From: Stramenopiles sp. TOSAG23-3
Taxonomy: Eukaryota > Sar
Reading direction: 5' to 3'
Assembly: GCA_900128585.1 (NCBI GenBank)
Contig: LT642165.1
Coordinates: forward strand, 1-33,553
Length of the DNA stretch: 33,553 nucleotides
Position 1 is the stretch's first letter. Each line of letters opens with the position of its first letter. A program made the position numbers and the translations under genes. Below, piece by piece: positions 26,323-33,553 of the stretch. Below the pieces are notes generated by a model. That model saw nothing but the letters and a program-made list of their open reading frames with translations. It was not told the DNA's origin and made no database searches.

Positions 26323-27126
26323 ATGCCAGTACCAAAAAGACAGCTTTCTGTCGTCGTGCCGACGTATGCCGAGCAGGAGAATATACGCCCCTTGACGGAG
26401 CGACTTTTCAAAGCCGCAAATGCGGAGAACTTGACCGTAGACCTTCTGTTTATGGATGACGACTCTGGAGAAGGTACCATAATCACTGAAAGGGTCGTCA
26501 AAGAGTTGCAGAAGGAGAAGTACCCGGTGCGCATTTATGTGAGGAGAAAGGGAGAGGGGAAAGGTTTAAGTTCTGCAGTAGTACTTGGATTTCAGAAAGC
26601 AAAATACGAGACCATGCTCTGCATGGATGCGGATTTGCAGCACGAACCTGAGGCCGTACCAAGTGTTGCGGAACCAGTCCTATCTGGGGACGCAGAGTTT
26701 ACAGTAGGGTCTCGGAACGTAGAGGGTGGCGGTATCGGAATGGAGTGGGCGCTGATACGCCGAGTCCTTAGTAGCGGCGCAACTATGCTTGCGTACCCAG
26801 TTTCGAAGTCCACCGACCCAATGTCTGGATTTTTTTGCACCACGAAAACTGTATTTAAACGTGGGGAAAACCAACTGAATGCCACTGGCTTTAAAATTGG
26901 TTTGGAACTGATGGTGCGGTGCAACGCGTTTCCAGTGAAGGACGTTCCCATCACGTTTCGAGAGCGTATTGCCGGAGAGAGCAAGCTAAGTATGAAGCAG
27001 AACTTCTACTACGTGCAGCAGTTGCTAGCGTTGTACTGGTATAAGTACTCCCTGTTGCTTATCTTGCTGGTACTGTTAGGACTCTATGTCTTAAGGGTGA
27101 TCTTTGGAATGGTAGGATTGGCATAA
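26323..27126 (+). CDS. DPM1: Dolichol-phosphate mannosyltransferase, yeast-type with C-terminal membrane anchor
   Basis: DPM1 transfers mannose from GDP-mannose to dolichyl phosphate, giving the donor for N-glycan, GPI-anchor and O-mannose assembly in the ER. The first ATG at 26323 gives 267 residues; an in-frame TTG lies just upstream. GT2 motifs are present: VVVPTYAEQENI (10-21), FMDDDSGEGT (43-52), the metal-binding MDADLQHEP (101-109), DPMSGFF (165-171) and FRERIAGESKLS (212-223). A hydrophobic C-terminal segment (about 242-265) is a membrane anchor, as in the single-subunit yeast enzyme. Animal DPM1 lacks this anchor and needs DPM2/DPM3. The enzyme should therefore work alone here. Confidence 0.95.
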   Translation: MPVPKRQLSVVVPTYAEQENIRPLTERLFKAANAENLTVDLLFMDDDSGEGTIITERVVKELQKEKYPVRIYVRRKGEGKGLSSAVVLGFQKAKYETMLCMDADLQHEPEAVPSVAEPVLSGDAEFTVGSRNVEGGGIGMEWALIRRVLSSGATMLAYPVSKSTDPMSGFFCTTKTVFKRGENQLNATGFKIGLELMVRCNAFPVKDVPITFRERIAGESKLSMKQNFYYVQQLLALYWYKYSLLLILLVLLGLYVLRVIFGMVGLA

Positions 27127-27576
27127 TCTCCCTAACGTAGAGCCACGCAACGAGTGGGTGCAGTCGAACGAAGCCATCGCCCTTGTCGACAAATGCTACG
27201 AAACGAACAAGCAATTAAACAGAAATATTTTCAAAAGTATGTTATTATATAAGCATATGCATATCTTATGATATGATAGAAAGGCGAGATGTTTTTAATT
27301 TTTATTGCATCTTTGGAAAGAAAATGTTTGTTGGACAAGAGAGCGCGCATTAAGAAATAAGAACACGCCGCATGGCATGGAAAGTATTCCATTATAACTT
27401 TTGATAAGATACATTTTAAATATTAACAGAATATTTATCTCTTTTTATATAATTAGGTTTTTTATCTCTTTTTTGTTTTTTCTTTTTCAATGAAAAACGT
27501 ATTCACGCGTGCATTTTTGGTAATCATATTGTTGTTTTGGAAAAATTAAACTGGGCTTTTTCCGCCCTTCGGAAGT
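27127..27576. other. Convergent spacer, AT-rich
   Basis: It separates the 3' end of DPM1 from the 3' end of the next minus-strand gene. Nothing coding is seen. The first 100 bases keep near-coding composition (DPM1 3' UTR); then a CATATGCATATC/GATATG-type segment (about 27255-27282) and T-rich DNA follow. Confidence 0.6.
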
Positions 27577-28743
27577 TTACCATCCGGAAAAGCTTGTCAG
27601 CTCTAAATTGTAACGTTCCAACCCGTGCGCAACCGTTTCGATCGTTGACTTCCATCCGTTATTCTCTATATTCAACATGTCACGGTGCAGCTCCTTGCGA
27701 ACTTCTACCGAATCATCCCCTACTATTTTGGCAGCCCAATGCGACAAGCCCTCCAACGCGCGCTGTGCAGCACCCTGGTGGTAAACATAGTACGAGCTTG
27801 TATCAATGTGTGGAACGAAGAGGGGCGATTGCCCACTGCAAACGTAGTCGCCGTCCCTTCGTGTGGACACGATAACCCCTTTTTCCTCATGGTCTCCTTG
27901 CATAATTGGAACCATCAGCTTGGGGCGTGACGGGTGGTTGGTGTCAAAAAACACGCCCCAAAACGCTTTAATTAAGTGTCGGGCTAGTTCTGGTCTTATA
28001 TGGTACCCTGGTTTCACAGGGTTTACTACCAAACGTAAATGTTCGCTGCCAATTGCCCCGGGCTGGCCACTCATAGATTTGACCCTATCCGCCCCTTCCG
28101 ACGATACTGGGTGCAGTGCATCAACAACTTCGGCCAAAGTAGCAAGGCGTTGCAGCGAGGATTCATCCATAATCATCGCAAAGCGCTGTTTCCCGAGCCG
28201 TGTCCCCATGTCTCCGAGAAAACGTTGAAAATATTCGTTGACCTGTTCGTACGAAAGCTGCCCCTGCTTTTGTATTGTGGCATGCTCTATAGCGCTCAAT
28301 GCAATTAAGAAAACACCAAGGTCCCCGCCTGGCGCTCCTAGCACACCGTACTGTGCCCGACCATCTATGTCTGAAAAGAAGTGGTGCCATACCTCCCGAA
28401 AAGGCATCTTTTCAGGATGCTGTACTTCGAACGATGCCCTTACCTGTGGCCGCAGCGAAGTTTGCTCATCCTGTAATCCTGCGAAAGAACCAATATGGGA
28501 AGCCGCTTTGCTGGCATCCGCAATCGACCTTTCGTATTCGTCTTTTCCGCGGGTCGTCGTGCGGATATTTTGGTCTTCCACTACCTGAATACGGTCGATG
28601 GGACACAAGTACCGTTGATGGCCTAAGGATTTCAGTCTTTTGTATCGTTCGGCGGCCATGTGAGCTTTTCGTTTTCGCGCTGCTCGGTCTTTTGCCAACT
28701 TGTATGGCGACGTATCAAACTGTGGGGCTTCTTGCACTGGCAT
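27577..28743 (-). CDS. Unrecognised protein, possibly with an upstream Cys-rich N-terminal extension
   Basis: From the first ATG (28741-28743) the protein is 388 residues. The open frame continues 5' to about 28944 without an ATG, and that extension encodes a zinc-finger-like pattern (CPTC, KCPASGC, DCC). The true start may therefore lie further upstream behind an intron. Near the start is a basic helix (AKDRAARKRKAHMAAERYKR). The centre is a folded region with YGVLGAPGGDLGVFLIALSA, YEQVNEYFQRFL and a Gly/Pro-rich HLRLVVNPVKPGYHIRPELA, and the end is soluble. I see no membrane segment and do not recognise the family. The gene is divergent from the saposin-like gene, with 192 bases between the two ATGs. 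Confidence 0.75.
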   Translation of the reverse strand: MPVQEAPQFDTSPYKLAKDRAARKRKAHMAAERYKRLKSLGHQRYLCPIDRIQVVEDQNIRTTTRGKDEYERSIADASKAASHIGSFAGLQDEQTSLRPQVRASFEVQHPEKMPFREVWHHFFSDIDGRAQYGVLGAPGGDLGVFLIALSAIEHATIQKQGQLSYEQVNEYFQRFLGDMGTRLGKQRFAMIMDESSLQRLATLAEVVDALHPVSSEGADRVKSMSGQPGAIGSEHLRLVVNPVKPGYHIRPELARHLIKAFWGVFFDTNHPSRPKLMVPIMQGDHEEKGVIVSTRRDGDYVCSGQSPLFVPHIDTSSYYVYHQGAAQRALEGLSHWAAKIVGDDSVEVRKELHRDMLNIENNGWKSTIETVAHGLERYNLELTSFSGW

Positions 28744-28935
28744 AGGCGAAAAGCTTGGTTTTGAAGCCGAAGCGTGCTTCGGGTCGTCAATGCTGGAGCA
28801 ACAGTCTACAAATCTGCAGCCAGATGCCGGGCATTTTACTGATTCTAACGCTTTGCTGCAGGTGGGGCACTGCCTGTGACCAGCGAGTCTGGAATTTGGG
28901 CAAGAATAAAGCAACTGTCTGAATCGACCGAGGAC

Positions 28936-31092
28936 ATGGTCCCGTCACAAAAAATTTTAGCCCCCACGTTTCAATACCAGATGAACAAATTTCTCTACTT
29001 TGATTCCATTCATAAGTCGTGCGCCCTTGTCCGTGAAAAAGAGGAAAGGGTGGATCTGTTGAAAGGCTTAAAACGACCTAGCCAGTTGTTCAACAAAATC
29101 ATGAAACGGCAGAAAGCGGGTGTAGGCACCACCACCACTTCGTTACTTGAAGTGAACGAAGAAGGGGGGAAGCTTTTGCATACAAACGCCAAATCCAAAG
29201 CCACAAAAAAGAAGAAGCAACACAAAAAGAAAAATCAGAAGGATGCAAGCGAGGGAAAAAAAGGATTTGGCCAGGAAAGTAGCCTGAAAGCGATTAAAGA
29301 AACCGAATACATGCCGTCGTTCGAAAGAGCCGATGATAGAGCTATAGAGAAAGCAAAAGAAATGGAGAGCTTGTGCCTTGAAAAGTGGACCTCCAAAGTC
29401 AGCTTTAAAAGTGCAATTGGTGAGTCTACCTCAAACTTGGCGGTTCTAAAACGCACGTTCTATTCAAACATAGACATGAATTGTAACATGTGCGTCGGCT
29501 TCGTAGCAAACGAGCTGAATCCAGATAGAGAGTTTATTCAATCAAGTTCCGGGTCGATGAGTTCAGCTTTGGCGTATTGCCAAAAAAAGAAAACAAAATT
29601 GGAGCAAACCAGGTGCACAATGACCATGTATCTCATTATTGAGAATTCCATGCTTTTGTCCGGCGCTCGGAAGTACAAGAGTTTGTCAAGGTCTCGGCCA
29701 TCTTCAATGTATTTGCAAGACTTATTTCATAAAAATCCAAGTTTCGCAATGTACGCTACCCCAAAAAATCCATTGACTGGCCATCGTTGGACGCCATTTG
29801 AAATTGCGTCAGGAGTATGCCGACGAACTATGGGAAGCTGTGAAAAGGCCGTTTTTGATGAAAACGAAATAATTGGAGATTCTGCGGCTTTGAGCACAAC
29901 AGAAGCAGAACGAAAAGGCGAAGAAAAGGAAGAAGCAAAAGACAAAGAAGTGTTGAAGGAAATACAGAAATCGCCATCCGATTTTGACCCTGTTAAGCTA
30001 GAGAAAAATGCCAACGATGCGCAAGAATCTCAAATGCAAGAAGCGTGTTCGAGGTTTGGAGTGTTGAAGGAGAAGTACACAAGCTACAAGAAGCAAGTGA
30101 AAGAATCCCGTGGCAACAAAATATGCTACATCTGCTCGAAGTATGTGACGTCATTGAAGCTGCAGCACGGTATGCACCTGAAGAAAGATGGAAAATCTTT
30201 AAGCAGTGATACAGGAGGGGGGGGGATTTACCCGAACAAGCACATAAAGTACGCGGATGCAAAAAAGGGGGTCTGCAGTAAAAAGTTTTTTGACAAGGAG
30301 ACTGATACCTTAAAAACCGCTGAAGCAAAGTGCGGGGGAAATTTATTTTCTTCTGTTAAAGGGTTAAACCTGAACACGGGAACATCACTCATAGAAACCT
30401 TGGGATCTCCGCTGCTGGGGGCACTGGCCGTTCAGAGTGCCGGGGTCTTGGAGCCTGCAAAACAAGCAGCAATGGAAAAACTCAAGCGAACATTTTCGAC
30501 CTTTAAAAGTGGCCCTGTTACCTGCGGGGCCTCTAGTTTCCCTTTAAAGAATCTAGTCACGATGGAGCAAAATATGAACTGCATCGATAAACAAATAGGG
30601 GAATCGATTGTCTCTGAGTTCGGGCAAAACACTTGCCAAAAGGCCCTTGGGGTAGTGAACCAACGAATCGAACAACGTCTGCGTATTGTTGCTGCAAGCC
30701 TGGGTACCCCAGTCCCGAAAAGCTTAGAAATTCCTGATCGGCTCCATTTATACAGAGCTTTAAGGACCGAGGCATACGATGCCAGTGGCAACGTCCAGGT
30801 TGGAAAAGCCGACGAAAAGGTCCTGGCAGGGGTTTTGCCCGCGGATTTGGGCCACAGTGTGTGCGTAGATATAGGGATGTGCTCGACGAAGCAAGACGAA
30901 AGAATGGCCAAATACTGGTCTTCTCAAGGCATGGAAGGTAGCGATTATGCGCATGCCGTCGGTCAGATTCTACCGCCGGGATTTTCTGCCAGATCAGGCG
31001 AAAAAAGTGAAAACAAGAAGAGTGTCAGTGCAACCGAAGGAATAGCAAGTTCTGCTCCTAAAGAAGAGCAAGGCAGCACATCATCATTTTAA
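28936..31092 (+). CDS. Putative protein with two insert-bearing saposin B-like domains
   Basis: The first ATG (28936) gives 718 residues; the open frame begins at about 28849. Residues about 80-115 are a Lys-rich linker. Two cysteine frames fit saposin B: CNMC (183-186), Cys215, Cys227 and CRRTMGSC (295-302); and CYIC (397-400), several central Cys, and CVDIGMC (643-649), the last close to the usual C-x5-C ending. Saposin-like proteins bind lipids and are normally secreted or lysosomal and disulphide-bonded. Long inserts make these domains atypical. No signal peptide is seen at the ATG, so an upstream exon may be missing. A TTTGCTGCAG acceptor-like site at 28852-28861 fits that idea. Central and C-terminal parts are Lys/Glu/Ser-rich. 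The 3' end overlaps the next gene by 35 bases. Confidence 0.65.
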   Translation: MVPSQKILAPTFQYQMNKFLYFDSIHKSCALVREKEERVDLLKGLKRPSQLFNKIMKRQKAGVGTTTTSLLEVNEEGGKLLHTNAKSKATKKKKQHKKKNQKDASEGKKGFGQESSLKAIKETEYMPSFERADDRAIEKAKEMESLCLEKWTSKVSFKSAIGESTSNLAVLKRTFYSNIDMNCNMCVGFVANELNPDREFIQSSSGSMSSALAYCQKKKTKLEQTRCTMTMYLIIENSMLLSGARKYKSLSRSRPSSMYLQDLFHKNPSFAMYATPKNPLTGHRWTPFEIASGVCRRTMGSCEKAVFDENEIIGDSAALSTTEAERKGEEKEEAKDKEVLKEIQKSPSDFDPVKLEKNANDAQESQMQEACSRFGVLKEKYTSYKKQVKESRGNKICYICSKYVTSLKLQHGMHLKKDGKSLSSDTGGGGIYPNKHIKYADAKKGVCSKKFFDKETDTLKTAEAKCGGNLFSSVKGLNLNTGTSLIETLGSPLLGALAVQSAGVLEPAKQAAMEKLKRTFSTFKSGPVTCGASSFPLKNLVTMEQNMNCIDKQIGESIVSEFGQNTCQKALGVVNQRIEQRLRIVAASLGTPVPKSLEIPDRLHLYRALRTEAYDASGNVQVGKADEKVLAGVLPADLGHSVCVDIGMCSTKQDERMAKYWSSQGMEGSDYAHAVGQILPPGFSARSGEKSENKKSVSATEGIASSAPKEEQGSTSSF

Positions 31093-31411
31093 TAAGGACC
31101 GCGTGAGACGGATTTTGGCTTGAGTAAGACGCGTAGAAAAGGGTCACGCGGCAGCCTGCCGGCACAACGACGGCTTTAGGCTCCCCGTCGACGTTGTCGA
31201 GGGTAAACCCAGACTGAACGCTTATCGATGAGGTCTGGTTCTTGAAGCTACAATCACTGTAAAATTTGATCGGGTCTGCGCACCACATGACCGTGTTCGG
31301 TTGGTTGGAAACCAATCCATGCTCGACGCTCTGCTGGCTGGGCGCAAACCCGTGCCCGAGTGCCGTCGCTGATGCCAGGCAGACAAATGAAAGAGTCTTT
31401 GACAAACTCAT
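31058..31411 (-). CDS. Small secreted cysteine protein, beta/gamma-crystallin-like
   Basis: The ATG at 31409-31411 gives 117 residues with a clean signal peptide (MSLSKTLSFVCLASATALG, about 1-19). The mature part has WCADPIKFYSDCSFKNQTS and VVPAGCRVTLFYASYSS, resembling a beta/gamma-crystallin Greek-key unit (aromatic strand, D/S-x-x-F, then a GC-V-T-L-F/Y strand). Such domains are often Ca2+-binding and can be extracellular. The tail MMMCCLALL is odd and lies within the overlap with the converging saposin-like gene. Identification is by pattern only; the signal peptide is the firmest part. Confidence 0.6.
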   Translation of the reverse strand: MSLSKTLSFVCLASATALGHGFAPSQQSVEHGLVSNQPNTVMWCADPIKFYSDCSFKNQTSSISVQSGFTLDNVDGEPKAVVVPAGCRVTLFYASYSSQNPSHAVLIKMMMCCLALL

Positions 31412-32366
31412 AATATCGAAAATATTATCAGTTCGCTAATGAAAACAATATTCTTTTCGTTCCAATAGATCAGCTACAATCAAAAACAAAATCAAATTAT
31501 GACGCTATCTTCTTGACTCCTCTCTCTCCCAGTACGCTGGTAGATCCTCTGGAGACAGAGACAATTTGGTATTTGTACAGTACGCCGGAATGAAAAACGG
31601 GACAGCATATAGTATAGATCCAACAAATAAATCATATTTTATATAACATAGGAATACAATCATCAAAGACACTAATTACGAGCCAGCCATCCCCCCCCCC
31701 CGCTCCCCCGCTTTCCTGGAAATGCCCTCTTCTTCTAGTCGTCTACATCACACTCTCTCATCACTTCTTTTTTTATACTGAACTTACTTCCCTTGCCTGT
31801 AATATTCGTATGTAATACTTTAGCAACATTTTATAAAGGAGAAGAGGCAAGTCGTCCATTTTTAATATAATAGTAAGTCTAGGACATTGTTACAAGTACA
31901 ATATTTTTAAGTTTTTGCGATAAAATGCAATTATTTTGTACTTGTAACAATGTCCTATATAAATGCGTAGAGTAAAAATAAAATAGAACTTTTTTTGGTT
32001 AAAATAATAATAAGTGTTTTCGTCATTTGCCTTCTTACTCAATGTTATTTTGTGTAACACTAATTCCCTGCTAGTTTTTTAATTAGACTAAAAAAAAGTT
32101 AGACGACAAAATAATAATAATAAGAAGAAGAGAAGATGAATTTTTTAAAATTCTGCTGTTATTATTTTGTTTAAATTAAAACGGGGGGAACCTTTTACAC
32201 TTAGAAATATATAATATACGTAATACTGTGAAATTAAGAAAAGAAAGATCGGTCTGGTAGGTTCTTCGGAGAAAGAACGACCTCACAAGTGTTGGCAACA
32301 AAAGGCAACACTGTTTGAACTATACCCGCTCAGAACAGAACTTAGTCGCCCGAGGCATTCGCTGTA
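31412..32366. other. AT-rich spacer between divergent genes
   Basis: No gene seen. It holds promoters for the small secreted protein (minus) and the GNAT gene (plus). Features are a C homopolymer (about 31691-31701), TAGTCGTCT (31736), a perfect 22-bp inverted repeat (31880-31957) and two AGACGAC-type words. The last 130 bases are less AT-rich, probably the GNAT 5' UTR. Confidence 0.6.
31880..31957. repeat. Perfect 22-bp inverted repeat with 34-base loop
   Basis: The left arm (31880-31901) starts TAGGACATTGTTACAAG; the right arm (31936-31957) is its exact reverse complement, ending AACAATGTCCTA. The loop is A/T-rich. The 78-bp size suggests a small MITE or a strong RNA hairpin. I saw no second copy in the window. 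Confidence 0.9.
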
Positions 32367-33419
32367 ATGTCAACTTTCGTAGGGGGTGCTGTGGGCGAAA
32401 GCGGTGGAGACAAAGGCGAATACGAACTCAAGGGGAGCTATGCTCTGGGATTACAGAACAACTCTCCAGTTGGGGAGGTTACTTCAAAACAACGCTCGGA
32501 AGAAATAGAAAAGAAATTAAGCCCAGAAGCGACTCCCCCAGAATGGCTGCAGGGGCTCTTGGACAGCCTCCCTAAACAGAGAGAAACTGTATACACGACT
32601 TCCCTAAGGTACGAGTTTTGTGCGCCCTCAAAAACACGCGACATGCAAGCGTACAAACTTTTCCAAGACAAAGGCACAATGTTGCCACATCTACCCGATT
32701 TGAATAGACTTTCTTTAAAGGAGTGCATCGCGAAACGGAGGAAACAGCGGGAAGGCGCCTTTAAGACGAGCTTGCACATGGACATAATCGACAAGGAAAC
32801 GAAAGAGTTAGTGGGCATAACTGGGTTTTACTCTATCGAATTGAATAGCAAAAAGGTAGAGAGTGCGGAGACTGGTAAAACGCAGCGAAAGGTGGACTTC
32901 GGTATAGGGGAAACGGAAAAGTACAAAGACCTAATGTTTAAATCGTTTAAATTCAAGCACGAGGACATTGGCCTAAGCAAGGGAGCAGCTAAGAGGGGAG
33001 GGAAGCACTTGGATGGGATAGAAGTTGTCACGGACAAAGAGTTTGAAGCTCTGCTAAGCCAGGAAGACATCATTGGCATGAAGACAAGTCTGAAGAACGT
33101 TGTCACCCTCTCGCCGTTGATAATAGCAAAGCAGTTCCAGCGGTCAAATATAGCGACAGAGGCTTTTCGGGCCATTTTGTTTTTGGCGCTGAAAACCCTG
33201 AACTGCGGGACCGTGACATGTCAAACAAAAATAGAAAACATCCCAATGATTTCGTTCTTGGAAAAACGTGGCATGACAAGGATGGGATCACATATGAGTA
33301 AGCAGGGGCAAGAGTGGTTGGGTTTCTCTGGAATTATAAAAGATTTTCTCCCAACTGATGTTGAAATGGCTTGCTTCCACCACACATATGATGGTGTCTT
33401 CCAGCAGGCGACTAGTTGA
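32367..33419 (+). CDS. GNAT-family N-acetyltransferase (RimJ/RimL-like) with a large internal insertion
   Basis: The ATG at 32367 gives 350 residues. GNAT enzymes move acetyl from acetyl-CoA to an amine. Residues about 135-155 (LHMDIIDKETKELVGITGFYSI) match the beta-strand pair before the acetyl-CoA site. Residues about 251-277 (LIIAKQFQRSNIATEAFRAI) match motif A, although the usual Q/R-x-x-G-x-G/A loop reads RSNIA. TKIENIPMISFLEKRGM (about 288-303) is the N-x-x-S-x-x-L-E-K-x-G-M block of RimJ/RimL-like proteins. An extra charged segment of about 80 residues (158-240) lies between these blocks, where the family is usually short. The N-terminal 70 residues are unrelated and probably flexible. 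Substrate unknown. Confidence 0.8.
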   Translation: MSTFVGGAVGESGGDKGEYELKGSYALGLQNNSPVGEVTSKQRSEEIEKKLSPEATPPEWLQGLLDSLPKQRETVYTTSLRYEFCAPSKTRDMQAYKLFQDKGTMLPHLPDLNRLSLKECIAKRRKQREGAFKTSLHMDIIDKETKELVGITGFYSIELNSKKVESAETGKTQRKVDFGIGETEKYKDLMFKSFKFKHEDIGLSKGAAKRGGKHLDGIEVVTDKEFEALLSQEDIIGMKTSLKNVVTLSPLIIAKQFQRSNIATEAFRAILFLALKTLNCGTVTCQTKIENIPMISFLEKRGMTRMGSHMSKQGQEWLGFSGIIKDFLPTDVEMACFHHTYDGVFQQATS

Positions 33420-33475
33420 GTACCAGAACAGGATTATATTAACGCCAACATCTGCACACAGCATTATTAATTATT

Positions 33476-33540
33476 GCCGCTGTTTACTTGCCAGTTGGAA
33501 TCTTGACCAGAACTTGGGAGAGACATACGAATATGTCCTG
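33476..33540. repeat. Right copy of edge inverted repeat (65 bp)
   Basis: Reverse complement of 21-85 with three mismatches. See the left copy. Confidence 0.85.
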
Positions 33541-33553
33541 GAAATCGCTGACC
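33484..33553 (-). CDS. 3' end of a second copy of the left-edge gene, truncated
   Basis: The minus-strand frame from the right edge ends at TAA (33484-33486) with VSDFQDIFVCLSQVLVKIPTGK. Its last 15 residues equal those of the left-edge gene, and the upstream residues differ, so it is a diverged paralogue or another repeat copy. It converges on the GNAT gene, with only about 64 bases between the two stops. Confidence 0.45.
   Translation of the reverse strand, partial: VSDFQDIFVCLSQVLVKIPTGK

Noticed and set aside
21-33540. The whole window as one transposon bounded by terminal inverted repeats
   Set aside because: The edge repeats are gene 3' ends with stops, other bases lie outside them, and the interior is ordinary host genes. 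A repeat family at assembly breakpoints is simpler.

Overview
The window is nuclear DNA from a microbial eukaryote. It holds about a dozen protein genes, nearly all single uninterrupted reading frames (one of 2,421 codons), with mixed-composition coding DNA separated by very AT-rich spacers full of simple repeats. The gene set is eukaryotic: ceramide synthase, dolichol-phosphate mannosyltransferase, a CHD-type chromatin remodeller, a Sec14-like protein and ubiquitin-like domains. Several architectures resemble those of stramenopiles or other algae and protists, but the sequence alone does not fix the lineage. No bacterial operon, CRISPR array, rRNA or convincing tRNA is seen.

Layout, left to right: 3' tail of an unknown gene (+, 3-77); Sec14/CRAL-TRIO protein (-, 359-1354); MsrA (-, 2627-3292); a 1,016-residue protein with a possible beta-trefoil region and a C-terminal coiled coil (-, 4225-7275); a zinc-ribbon protein with four DNAJC11-C-terminal-like repeats (+, 8678-10408); ceramide synthase (-, 10693-11850); a double ubiquitin-like protein (+, 13264-14286); a GINT1-like secretory protein whose frame is broken once (-, 15038-16817); a giant CHD-like remodeller (-, 17529-24794); DPM1 (+, 26323-27126); an unrecognised protein (-, 27577-28743, perhaps longer); a putative double-saposin protein (+, 28936-31092); a small secreted beta/gamma-crystallin-like protein (-, 31058-31411); a GNAT acetyltransferase (+, 32367-33419); and the 3' tail of a second copy of the left-edge gene (-, 33484-33553).

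The genes do not form one pathway. Ceramide synthase and the GINT1-like protein could both touch sphingolipid or glycolipid metabolism, and DPM1 feeds ER glycosylation. The rest are housekeeping, chromatin or lineage-specific proteins.

The strongest unusual points are the remodeller (a PDZ-like domain splitting chromodomain 2, and a GATA-like finger plus bromodomain between the two helicase lobes), a near-identical inverted 65-bp repeat at the two window edges that encodes the same protein C-terminus, a dispersed repeat recurring just downstream of three genes, GTAC-core palindromes concentrated in the spacers, the frame-broken GINT1-like gene, and tightly packed or overlapping gene ends at 28.7-31.1 kb.
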